From: an uncultured Lachnospiraceae bacterium
GTDB taxonomy: Bacteria > Bacillota > Clostridia > Lachnospirales > Lachnospiraceae
Reading direction: 5' to 3'
Assembly (NCBI GenBank): GCA_910586315.1
Contig: CAJUIP010000036.1
Span: 1-35,210 of the forward strand
Length of the DNA stretch: 35,210 nt
How positions within the stretch are numbered: the first letter of the stretch is position 1; the number at the start of each line of letters is the position of its first letter. A program made the translations under genes and the position numbers. A model generated the notes under the pieces. The model made no database searches and was not told the DNA's origin. It saw nothing but the letters and a program-made list of their open reading frames with translations. Shown one piece after another: positions 7,901 to 14,066 of the stretch.

Positions 7901-9070
7901 ATGGAAAATGAGAGAAGAGAAGTATATTTTGATAATTCAGCTACGACCCGGGTGTTTGACTGTGTCAGGGATGTGATGGTCCGGACCATGACGGACGACT
8001 ATGGAAACACGTCTTCCAGGCATTTAAAAGGGGTGGAGGCGGAATCGTATGTAAAGGAAGCCAGAGAGGAAATCGCAAAGTCCTTAAAGGTGAAGGAAAA
8101 GGAAATTCTTTTTACCTCCGGCGGCACCGAATCCAACAATATGGCGCTAATCGGCACAGCCCTGGCCAATAAAAGGTCAGGAAACCATCTGATTACCACC
8201 TGCATTGAGCATGCCTCCATCTACAACACCATGGAGTTTTTAAAGGAGCAGGGCTTTCGCGTCACCTACCTTCCCGTGGACCATAACGGACATGTTTCTT
8301 TAGACGCCCTGAGGGAGGCGGTCTGCGATGATACAATTTTAGTTTCTGTTATGTACGTAAATAATGAAATGGGCGCGGTGGAGCCGGTGGAGGAAATTGC
8401 AAAGATTATAAAGGCAAAGAAACCCGGTGCATATTTCCACGTGGACGCTATCCAGGCTTATGGAAAGTACAGGATCCGGCCAAAGAAAACAGGCATTGAC
8501 CTTTTATCCGCCAGCGGTCATAAAATCCATGGACCCAAGGGCGCAGGCTTTCTGTATGTGGATGAGCGGGTAAAAATAAAGCCCATCCTCTACGGAGGCG
8601 GCCAGCAGAAAGGGATGCGGTCCGGGACTGAGAATGTGCCGGGCTGCGCGGGCCTTGGAGCGGCTGTGAAGGAAATTTATAAAAACCATGAAGAAAAAAC
8701 AGAGCGTTTCTATGTTCTGAGAGAACGGCTCATCAAGGGTCTGGAAGAACTTCCGGATGTGACGGTCCATGGCCTTAAGAGCCGTGAAAACGCTCCCCAC
8801 ATTGTAAGCGCCGGTTTTGAGGGAATCCGGGCGGAGGTACTCCTGCATGCGCTGGAAGAACGGGGGATTTACGTTTCTTCCGGTTCGGCCTGCTCCTCCA
8901 ACCATCCGGGAGTATCGGGAACCTTAAAGGGGATTGGTGTGAGAGATTCCCTGTTAGATTCCACGCTGCGTTTTTCCTTTGGCGTATTCAATACGGAGGA
9001 TGAGGTGGATTACTGTCTGGAGCAGCTGAGCAAACTGCTTCCTGTGCTCAGAAGATACCGCCGGGCGTAA
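7901..9070 (+). CDS. Cysteine desulfurase (NifS/IscS family), probable ThiI sulfur donor
   Basis: A PLP enzyme (389 aa) that releases sulfur from cysteine as an enzyme-bound persulfide. It has EVYFDNSATTRVF at the N-terminus and the PLP-binding lysine (about K208) in LLSASGHKIHGPKG. The persulfide-forming cysteine (about C331) is in SSGSACSSNHPGVSGTL, and the loop around that cysteine is moderately long. Because thiI follows after about 65 bases, I infer that it mainly feeds sulfur to ThiI for tRNA 4-thiouridine, as NifZ does in Bacillus. Use in Fe-S assembly is also possible. The start ATG 7901 follows GGAGGAATAGAAA, which overlaps the end of rsmE, suggesting translational coupling. Confidence 0.93.
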   Translation: MENERREVYFDNSATTRVFDCVRDVMVRTMTDDYGNTSSRHLKGVEAESYVKEAREEIAKSLKVKEKEILFTSGGTESNNMALIGTALANKRSGNHLITTCIEHASIYNTMEFLKEQGFRVTYLPVDHNGHVSLDALREAVCDDTILVSVMYVNNEMGAVEPVEEIAKIIKAKKPGAYFHVDAIQAYGKYRIRPKKTGIDLLSASGHKIHGPKGAGFLYVDERVKIKPILYGGGQQKGMRSGTENVPGCAGLGAAVKEIYKNHEEKTERFYVLRERLIKGLEELPDVTVHGLKSRENAPHIVSAGFEGIRAEVLLHALEERGIYVSSGSACSSNHPGVSGTLKGIGVRDSLLDSTLRFSFGVFNTEDEVDYCLEQLSKLLPVLRRYRRA

Positions 9071-9134
9071 CCATGGAGAAAACGCTGTTTACAAGGGACT
9101 TGTGGACAGCAACGAAAAAGGAACGGGAGGAAGT

Positions 9135-10316
9135 ATGAAATATAAGTCATTTTTGATTAAATATGCGGAAATCGGAGTCAAGGGAAAAAACCGTTATCTC
9201 TTTGAGGACGCTCTTGTAAAGCAGATTCACCACCGCTTAAAAGGTCTGGAGGGCGGCTTTTCGGTGACAAAGGAGGCGGGACGGATTTATGCGGAAGCCA
9301 GCGAGGATTTTGATTACGACGAGGTGGTCGAAGCGCTTGGGCATGTGTTCGGCATTGTGGGAATCTGCCCCATGGTGCAGATAGAGGACAACGGGTATGA
9401 GGATTTAAAAGCCCGGGTGGTGAAATACATCGGAGAGGCCTATGAAGATAAAAACTTCACATTTAAAGTAGTCGCCCGCCGCGCCAACAAGCAGTATCCA
9501 GTTGTGTCAGACCAGATTAACAGGGATTTGGGTGAGGTGATTTTAAATGCCTATCCGGAAACACGGGTGGACGTCCATAATCCGGATGTGCTGCTTCGGG
9601 TGGAAGTGCGCCACAAAATCAATATTTTTTCCGAGACCATTCCGGGCCCGGGAGGAATGCCTATTGGAACGGCAGGAAAGGCCATGCTGCTTCTTTCCGG
9701 CGGCATCGACAGCCCGGTGGCCGGATATATGGTGGCAAAGCGCGGCGTGACCCTTGAGGCCACGTATTTCCATGCGCCGCCCTATACCAGTGAGCGGGCA
9801 AAGCAGAAGGTGGTGGAACTGGCAAAAATCGTGGCCCGCTACACAGGTCCCATTAAGCTCAATATCATCAACTTTACCGATATTCAGCTTTATATTTACG
9901 ACCAGTGCCCCCACGATGAGCTGACGATTATTATGCGCCGTTATATGATGCGGATTGCAGAGACTATTGCGAAAGAGTCTGGCTGCCTGGCCTTAATCAC
10001 AGGGGAGAGTATTGGCCAGGTAGCGTCCCAGACCATGCAGTCTCTGGCCGTGACCAACGAGGTCTGCGAGCTTCCGGTGATGCGCCCCCTGATCGCGTTT
10101 GATAAGCAGGATATTGTGGATATTTCACTGAAAATTGATACGTATGAGACATCAGTGCTTCCATATGAGGACTGCTGTACGATTTTTGTGGCGAAGCATC
10201 CTGTCACGAAGCCGAATCTGAAGCGGATTCAAAATTCCGAGACAAAGCTTTCGGAGAAAATAGACGAACTGGTAAAAACTGCCGTCGAGACCCGGGAAGT
10301 GGTCCGCTGCGTGTAA
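9135..10316 (+). CDS. thiI: tRNA 4-thiouridine synthase ThiI
   Basis: ThiI (393 aa) adenylates U8 of tRNA and inserts sulfur to form s4U; it can also take part in thiazole synthesis. The N-terminus (IKYAEIGVKGKNRYLFE) and a THUMP domain (about 60-165) bind tRNA. The PP-loop ATPase motif is LLSGGIDSPVAGYM, followed by HAPPYTSERAKQKV, ALITGESIGQVASQTMQSL and RPLIAFDKQDI. No C-terminal rhodanese domain is present, the short form usual in Firmicutes. The frame is open from a GTG at 9102, but I choose ATG 9135 because MKYKSFLIKYAEIGVKGKN matches the family start and GGAGG is directly upstream (short spacing). It probably receives sulfur from the preceding desulfurase. Confidence 0.95.
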   Translation: MKYKSFLIKYAEIGVKGKNRYLFEDALVKQIHHRLKGLEGGFSVTKEAGRIYAEASEDFDYDEVVEALGHVFGIVGICPMVQIEDNGYEDLKARVVKYIGEAYEDKNFTFKVVARRANKQYPVVSDQINRDLGEVILNAYPETRVDVHNPDVLLRVEVRHKINIFSETIPGPGGMPIGTAGKAMLLLSGGIDSPVAGYMVAKRGVTLEATYFHAPPYTSERAKQKVVELAKIVARYTGPIKLNIINFTDIQLYIYDQCPHDELTIIMRRYMMRIAETIAKESGCLALITGESIGQVASQTMQSLAVTNEVCELPVMRPLIAFDKQDIVDISLKIDTYETSVLPYEDCCTIFVAKHPVTKPNLKRIQNSETKLSEKIDELVKTAVETREVVRCV

Positions 10317-10337
10317 ATAAAGCTGTTAGGCGGATCG

Positions 10338-10421
10338 TTTTTGATGCCACGGGGTGTCATCCCTGCGGCACAAAAGAATCCTGCGGCATCAAAAAAACTG
10401 CCGGGAGTGACATCCCGGCAG
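10338..10421 (-). terminator. Terminator between the convergent thiI and HPr-like genes
   Basis: The clearest hairpin is CTGCCGGGA at 10398-10406 with TCCCGGCAG at 10413-10421. Read on the minus strand it is followed by seven T residues (A run at 10391-10397), so it is a good intrinsic terminator for the minus-strand gene. An outer 11-base pair (TTTTTGATGCC at 10338-10348 with its complement at 10385-10395) encloses another imperfect hairpin and may serve thiI on the plus strand. Confidence 0.8.
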
Positions 10422-10443
10422 TCCATACTTTCAACTGCGTTTT

Positions 10444-10677
10444 TTATTCTACTATATAAGGCGCAAGTACCGTGAGGATCTCATCGGTGTTTCCCCCATC
10501 ATGGATATTTAAATCAATGGGTTTGGATAAATCCAGGCTGAAGATGCCCATAATAGACTTTGCATCGATGACATAACGGCCGGAAACGAGATCAAAATCG
10601 GTATCAAATTTCGTCAGATCATTGACGAAAGATTTTACTTTATCAATAGAATTTAAGGAAATTTTAACGGTTTTCAT
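10444..10677 (-). CDS. HPr-family phosphocarrier-like protein without the active-site histidine
   Basis: A small protein (77 aa) with the length and secondary-structure pattern of HPr, the phosphocarrier of the sugar phosphotransferase system. It keeps the regulatory-serine region as AKSIMGIFSLDLSKPI (Ser about 41, matching Ser46 of HPr). Where HPr has the phosphorylated histidine in G-x-H-x-R-P, this protein reads NSIDKVKSF, so phosphotransfer through His15 should be impossible. A regulatory role, for example an HPr kinase target or partner, is only inference. The start is ATG on the minus strand at 10677 with GGGAGGGC seven bases upstream. It is convergent with thiI and shares a terminator region with it. 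Confidence 0.8.
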   Translation of the reverse strand: MKTVKISLNSIDKVKSFVNDLTKFDTDFDLVSGRYVIDAKSIMGIFSLDLSKPIDLNIHDGGNTDEILTVLAPYIVE

Positions 10678-10777
10678 GTTGTTGCCCTCCCAATAAAATA
10701 ATTGAAAATATATTTGCTTTCATACTAAAGGGACACGGAAAAAAAGTCAATAGTCAGTTTGCATGAAAATTAAAATA

Positions 10778-10800
10778 TTACAGTTCACAGGGCGGGGAAA
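10778..10800 (+). repeat. 23-base repeat shared with the region behind dnaK
   Basis: TTACAGTTCAC followed by AGGGCGGGGAAA matches 3653-3675 at 22 of 23 positions (CGGG there for AGGG here). Both copies are intergenic. Function is unknown. Confidence 0.55.
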
Positions 10801-10831
10801 TTTCTAATCTATATGGAAGAAACAAAAAATC

Positions 10832-10860
10832 TTGAATTCTTTTATAGATTGTGCTATATT
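10832..10860 (+). promoter_or_regulatory. Promoter of the antisense (antitoxin) RNA
   Basis: TTGAAT at 10832-10837 and TATATT at 10855-10860 are separated by 17 bases, a strong sigma-A layout. Transcription would start near 10867 and run toward the 3' end of the minus-strand holin-like toxin gene. Confidence 0.7.
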
Positions 10861-10866
10861 ATGAAC

Positions 10867-10957
10867 ATAGGGAAAACAACCGCCCACAAAGTGGTTGACC
10901 TCCAAGATGGACAATAAGCCTACCCGACTGCCAAGTACAAGGTAGGCTTATTTATTT
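10867..10957 (+). ncRNA. Candidate antitoxin RNA, antisense to the holin-like toxin mRNA
   Basis: A short RNA of about 90 nt is predicted from the promoter at 10832-10860 to the strong hairpin formed by AATAAGCCTACC (10914-10925) and GGTAGGCTTATT (10941-10952), followed by TTATTTT. A second small hairpin pairs AACC and GGTT within AACCGCCCACAAAGTGGTT, just upstream. The RNA overlaps the last codons and 3' UTR of the 31-residue toxin on the opposite strand. This convergent 3' overlap is the arrangement known from txpA/RatA and bsrG/SR4. The existence of the RNA is inferred from promoter, terminator and layout. Confidence 0.65.
10914..10957. terminator. Bidirectional terminator at the toxin/antitoxin 3' ends
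   Basis: A perfect 12-base stem (10914-10925 with 10941-10952) lies where the two convergent transcripts meet. T-rich sequence follows on the plus strand. On the minus strand the stem comes just after the toxin stop codon. Confidence 0.75.
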
Positions 10958-11047
10958 TCGCTTGTTGTTCCTATCTATGTAGGCAAGCAATGCAACGAGA
11001 AACGTTCCGAATAGCATTAACAATGTCAACACTTCGTAAGTACTCAT
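10952..11047 (-). CDS. Holin-like toxin of a type I toxin-antitoxin system (Hol_Tox/TxpA type)
   Basis: A 31-residue membrane peptide read on the minus strand from ATG 11047 to TAA 10952. It begins MSTYEVLTLLMLFGTFL, runs through one hydrophobic helix (about residues 6-23), and ends AYIDRNNKRK. The helix plus D-(K/R)-x-x-K/R-rich tail is the pattern of the putative holin-like toxin family found in Firmicute type I modules, whose overproduction damages the membrane. GGGAGGTGG lies five bases before the start. A promoter is visible at 11120-11148, giving a leader of about 65 nt, and an antisense RNA overlaps the 3' end. Family membership rests on pattern and layout rather than a search. Confidence 0.82.
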   Translation of the reverse strand: MSTYEVLTLLMLFGTFLVALLAYIDRNNKRK

Positions 11048-11119
11048 ATGCACCACCTCCCCTCTTTTGCAGATTTAGGGAGGCTTACCACCTTGTAACA
11101 CGATTGTTTTCTAAGAAAC

Positions 11120-11148
11120 AGTATAGCATGAAAGAGGACTTTGGACAA
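11120..11148 (-). promoter_or_regulatory. Promoter of the holin-like toxin gene
   Basis: On the minus strand TTGTCC (complement of 11143-11148) and TATACT (complement of 11120-11125) are separated by 17 bases. The start site would be near 11113, leaving an untranslated leader of about 65 nt ahead of the toxin. Confidence 0.7.
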
Positions 11149-11242
11149 GGACGAATAAAAAACAGTAATTCGCAGGAAGGATATGAAATTTGCATGAGAG
11201 GCAATTTTTGTCCGGATTTCCATATGAAACAGGAGAATAGAA

Positions 11243-12580
11243 ATGAAGCGAGCGGCACTCCACAATCTTGGATGTAAGGTAAACTCCTATGAAACAGAGG
11301 CCATGCAGCAGCTTTTAGAGTCTGCAGGCTATGAAATTGTAGATTTTGAGGAACAGGCGGATGTGTATATCATCAATACCTGTTCTGTCACCAATGTGGC
11401 CGATAAAAAATCCCGCCAGATGCTTCACCGGGCAAAATCCAGGAACCCCGATGCCATTGTGGTGGCCGCGGGCTGCTATGTGCAGGCGGCCGGAGAAAAA
11501 TTAAAGGAAGATGCATCCGTTGACCTGGTTATTGGCAATAATAAAAAGGCGGATCTAATCCCTCTTTTGGAGGCCTGCATGGCAGGGAAGGAGGCTGAGG
11601 GCTCCATCATTGACATCTCTGCCGCCAGTGAATATGAATCCCTCCACATCGAAAAGCAAAAGGAGCATACGAGGGCTTTTATTAAGGTGCAGGACGGGTG
11701 CAGCCAGTTCTGCAGTTATTGCATCATTCCCTATACCAGAGGACGGGTGAGAAGCCGTCGTCCGGAGGATGTGGAGACAGAGGTGCGGGCATTGGCCCAA
11801 AAGGGCTACCGCGAAGTGGTATTGACAGGAATCCACTTAAGTTCCTATGGCGTGGATTTTAAAGAGGAATCCATTGATTTTTTGAGCCTGATCAAACGGT
11901 TAAATAAACTGGAAGGAATTGAGAGAATCCGCTTTGGTTCTTTAGAGCCCCGGGTCATTACGGAGGAATTTGTAAAAGAGCTTTCGGGAATGAAAAAAAT
12001 CTGTCCCCATTTTCATCTGTCATTGCAGAGCGGATGTGATGAAACCTTAAAACGCATGAACCGGCACTATACCTGCGGGGAATATTATGAGCGCTGCCGT
12101 ATTTTAAGAAAATACTTCAAAAATCCGGCCATCACCACGGATGTGATTGTGGGTTTTCCGGCGGAGACCGAGGAAGAATTTGCCATTACAGAGGAGTTTT
12201 TAAAAAAAGTAAACTTCTATGAAATGCATGTGTTTAAATATTCCAGACGGGCGGGAACCAGAGCGGACCGGATGCCGGATCAGGTGCCGGAGAAAGAGAA
12301 GACAGAAAGAAGCGCCAGACTTCTCATGCTGGAAAAAGAAATGTCGAAGCAGTATCGGGCCTCCTGTTTGGGAACGGAGGCCGAGGTTCTTTTGGAGGAG
12401 GCTGTTACCATAAAAGGGAAGTCCTATATGGTGGGGCATACAAAGGAATACGTGAAAGCGGCCGTTCCCTGTGATGGAAACAGGGTAAATTCAGGGAAAA
12501 ATACTATGGTAACAGGTATTTTAAAAGAATTCCTGACAGATGATATCATTTTTCTTGCAGAAAACGCGAAATTGGGGTAG
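11243..12580 (+). CDS. mtaB: tRNA (t6A37) methylthiotransferase MtaB
   Basis: MtaB (445 aa) is a radical-SAM enzyme that converts t6A37 to ms2t6A37 in ANN-decoding tRNAs. The N-terminal UPF0004 domain supplies three cluster cysteines, in HNLGCKVNSYE, INTCSVTNVADKKSRQ and AAGCYVQ. The radical-SAM motif CxxxCxxC is CSQFCSYC, followed by IPYTRGRVRSR, and a TRAM RNA-binding domain occupies about the last 65 residues. HNLGCKVNSYE separates MtaB from MiaB and RimO. The start ATG 11243 has AGGAGAAT eight or so bases upstream. It is separated from ireB by 36 bases and may lead that operon. Confidence 0.95.
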   Translation: MKRAALHNLGCKVNSYETEAMQQLLESAGYEIVDFEEQADVYIINTCSVTNVADKKSRQMLHRAKSRNPDAIVVAAGCYVQAAGEKLKEDASVDLVIGNNKKADLIPLLEACMAGKEAEGSIIDISAASEYESLHIEKQKEHTRAFIKVQDGCSQFCSYCIIPYTRGRVRSRRPEDVETEVRALAQKGYREVVLTGIHLSSYGVDFKEESIDFLSLIKRLNKLEGIERIRFGSLEPRVITEEFVKELSGMKKICPHFHLSLQSGCDETLKRMNRHYTCGEYYERCRILRKYFKNPAITTDVIVGFPAETEEEFAITEEFLKKVNFYEMHVFKYSRRAGTRADRMPDQVPEKEKTERSARLLMLEKEMSKQYRASCLGTEAEVLLEEAVTIKGKSYMVGHTKEYVKAAVPCDGNRVNSGKNTMVTGILKEFLTDDIIFLAENAKLG

Positions 12581-12616
12581 AATAAAAGGTAGCAACTAAA
12601 GGACGTGAGGACATTT

Positions 12617-12877
12617 ATGGGCGATATCAGTAATACACAATATTTCAAAGCAGTACAGGAAAAAAAACTGGAGGTCAGCCAGGTCCTGCGGGAAGTTTAC
12701 GAGGCTCTGACTGAAAAGGGCTATAATCCCATCAATCAGATTGTGGGATATATTATGTCAGGGGACCCGACTTATATCACCAGCCACAAGAGCGCCAGAA
12801 GTCTGATCATGAAGGTAGAGCGTGATGAGATTTTGGAAGAGCTGATGGAGAATTATATCGAAACCAGACTGAAATAG
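12617..12877 (+). CDS. ireB: IreB family regulatory phosphoprotein (UPF0297/DUF965)
   Basis: A small cytoplasmic protein (86 aa). The family member IreB of Enterococcus faecalis is phosphorylated by the PASTA kinase IreK and lowers cephalosporin resistance. The sequence is family-typical: TQYFKAVQEKKLEVSQVL, YEALTEKGYNPINQIVGY, SGDPTYITSHKSARSLI. A threonine near the N-terminus (T7) could be the phosphosite by analogy. I chose ATG 12617 (TGAGG six bases upstream) over the in-frame GTG 12605, because MGDISNTQYF fits the family length. IreB followed by RuvX and a DUF1292 protein is a conserved Firmicute order. Confidence 0.93.
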   Translation: MGDISNTQYFKAVQEKKLEVSQVLREVYEALTEKGYNPINQIVGYIMSGDPTYITSHKSARSLIMKVERDEILEELMENYIETRLK

Positions 12878-12993
12878 GGATATTGGTTCAGGGAATATCT
12901 GAACTGCTGCGAAACAGGGCCGTGCGGAAAAAGAGCAGAGGGTAAAGGAGAGACAGTTGGGCCAGGAAGCCAGCTGGTTTTGGTGTGGAAAAA

Positions 12994-13446
12994 ATGAGAA
13001 TACTTGGACTTGATTTCGGCTCCCGTACTGTCGGGGTGGCTGTGAGTGACGGACTTCTCTTCACTGCCCAGGGAGTGGAAACGATTGTACGGAAAGAAGA
13101 AAATAAGCTTCGGAAAACATGCGCCAGAATTGAAGAGCTGATTCAGAAATACGAAGTGGGGACCATTGTGCTTGGTCTTCCAAAAAACATGAATAATACC
13201 GAGGGAGAGCGTGTGGAAAAAACGAAAGAGTTTGGCGAGATGCTGAAACGCCGCACCGGCCTTCCGGTGGTATATTGGGATGAACGCCTCACTACGGTTG
13301 CAGCAGAACAGGTTTTGATGGAATCGGGGGTCCGCAGGGAGAACAGGAAGGCAGTGGTTGATAAGGTGGCGGCCTGTCTGATTCTTCAGGGTTATCTGGA
13401 CCGCCTTCTGACAGGGCAGACGGAAAAAACAGGAGAACCATTATGA
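12994..13446 (+). CDS. ruvX: RuvX/YqgF family pre-16S rRNA nuclease
   Basis: A RNase H-fold protein (150 aa from this start). Family members process the 5' end of 16S rRNA and were once called Holliday-junction resolvases. Motifs are MRILGLDFGSRTVGVAVSD with the catalytic aspartate, VLGLPKNMNNTEGERVEK, the second acid in YWDERLTT, and DKVAACLILQGYLD. The frame also allows GTG 12985, three codons earlier; I prefer ATG 12994 because MRILGLDFG is the usual start, but ribosome-binding signals are weak for both. It overlaps the start of the DUF1292 gene by four bases (ATGA-type coupling). Confidence 0.94.
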   Translation: MRILGLDFGSRTVGVAVSDGLLFTAQGVETIVRKEENKLRKTCARIEELIQKYEVGTIVLGLPKNMNNTEGERVEKTKEFGEMLKRRTGLPVVYWDERLTTVAAEQVLMESGVRRENRKAVVDKVAACLILQGYLDRLLTGQTEKTGEPL

Positions 13447-13712
13447 ATGAAAAGAAAATTACACTGGTGGATGAGGAGCAGACTATCGAGCTTTATGTAG
13501 TTGAGGAAACCAGGTTAAGCGGAATCAACTATCTTCTGGTTACAGACGCAGAAGACGATGAGGAAGAAGGCAGCTGCTATATTTTAAAGGATATGTCCAA
13601 AGCGGAGGACGCGGATGCTCTGTATGAATTTGTGGAAGATGAGGAAGAGCTGGAGGACCTCATGAAGATTTTCGGGGAACTGCTGGATGACGTGAACATT
13701 GAGAAAGGCTAG
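13443..13712 (+). CDS. DUF1292 domain protein
   Basis: A very acidic protein (89 aa) of the DUF1292 family, which has no known biochemical role. It contains the family pattern ITLVDEEQTIELYVVEETRL followed by YLLVTDAEDDEEEGSCYILK and an acidic tail with EDEEELEDLMKIFGELLDD. It starts at ATG 13443, overlapping the ruvX stop, so translation is probably coupled. Its TAG stop at 13710-13712 lies on the first two bases of the palindromic element at 13711. The original downstream neighbour, a Fur-family regulator, has lost its 5' half there. Confidence 0.88.
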   Translation: MNEKKITLVDEEQTIELYVVEETRLSGINYLLVTDAEDDEEEGSCYILKDMSKAEDADALYEFVEDEEELEDLMKIFGELLDDVNIEKG

Positions 13713-13847
13713 AGCGTGTCTGAAAATTCATTCCCATCATCTGCACGCCCCACTTTGCAGGAAATTTGGCCCGCATTCGGTCAACGTAGCCCACTACGCC
13801 TCCCTCATTCGGACCTAATTTCCCACAAACTGTGACGCACATCTGAC
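13711..13847 (+). repeat. Palindromic repeat element, left end and core (copy 1)
   Basis: The element begins AGAGCGTGTCTGAAAATT at 13711 and folds into one long imperfect hairpin around CGTAGCCCACTACG (13785-13798). Its last 46 bases (13802-13847) match 26600-26645 with one change. In the second copy that stretch is followed by a right end that is the exact reverse complement of the left end seen here. This copy therefore lacks its right end. No protein is encoded. It looks like a small non-autonomous mobile or BIME-like repeat. It borders the truncated Fur-family gene. Confidence 0.8.
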
Positions 13848-14020
13848 AGTGGAAGAATTTAGCTGCCTGTACCGGATGCGGACAGGTCTGTCTTCTGGAA
13901 ACGGACCTTCTGGATATTCTGGAACAGCAGGTACTGGAAAATATTGGATTTCAGGTTACAGACCATGAGGTGAAGCTTTATGGCCTTTGCAGGAAATGCA
14001 GAATGGATGTACAAAAGTAA
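13847..14020 (+). pseudogene. 5'-truncated Fur-family regulator remnant
   Basis: The frame from 13847 to TAA 14018-14020 reads as the C-terminal 57 codons of a Fur/PerR/Zur-type repressor. It contains the first zinc pair in ACTGCGQVCLLE, then a helix (LLDILEQQVLENIGFQVTDHEVKLYG) and the second zinc pair in GLCRKCRMDVQK. The winged-helix DNA-binding half is absent: an in-frame TGA and the palindromic element lie immediately upstream, and no ATG/GTG/TTG start is usable. In related genomes a complete fur-type gene occupies this position between DUF1292 and rnj. The gene therefore appears inactivated, with the element at the break. Confidence 0.8.
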
Positions 14021-14066
14021 AAAATATGCAGGGCTGAATTGCTACAATTTAACGGAGGTTTGAAAT

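Noticed and set aside
10990..11277. 95-codon plus-strand frame before mtaB
   Set aside because: It is antisense to the holin-like toxin and its promoter, and overlaps the mtaB start. The toxin module explains the region better.
13660..13842. 60-codon minus-strand frame over the repeat at 13711
   Set aside because: It lies in the palindromic element, and its start MCVTVCGKLGPNEG recurs almost unchanged at the second repeat copy, so it is a by-product of the repeat sequence.
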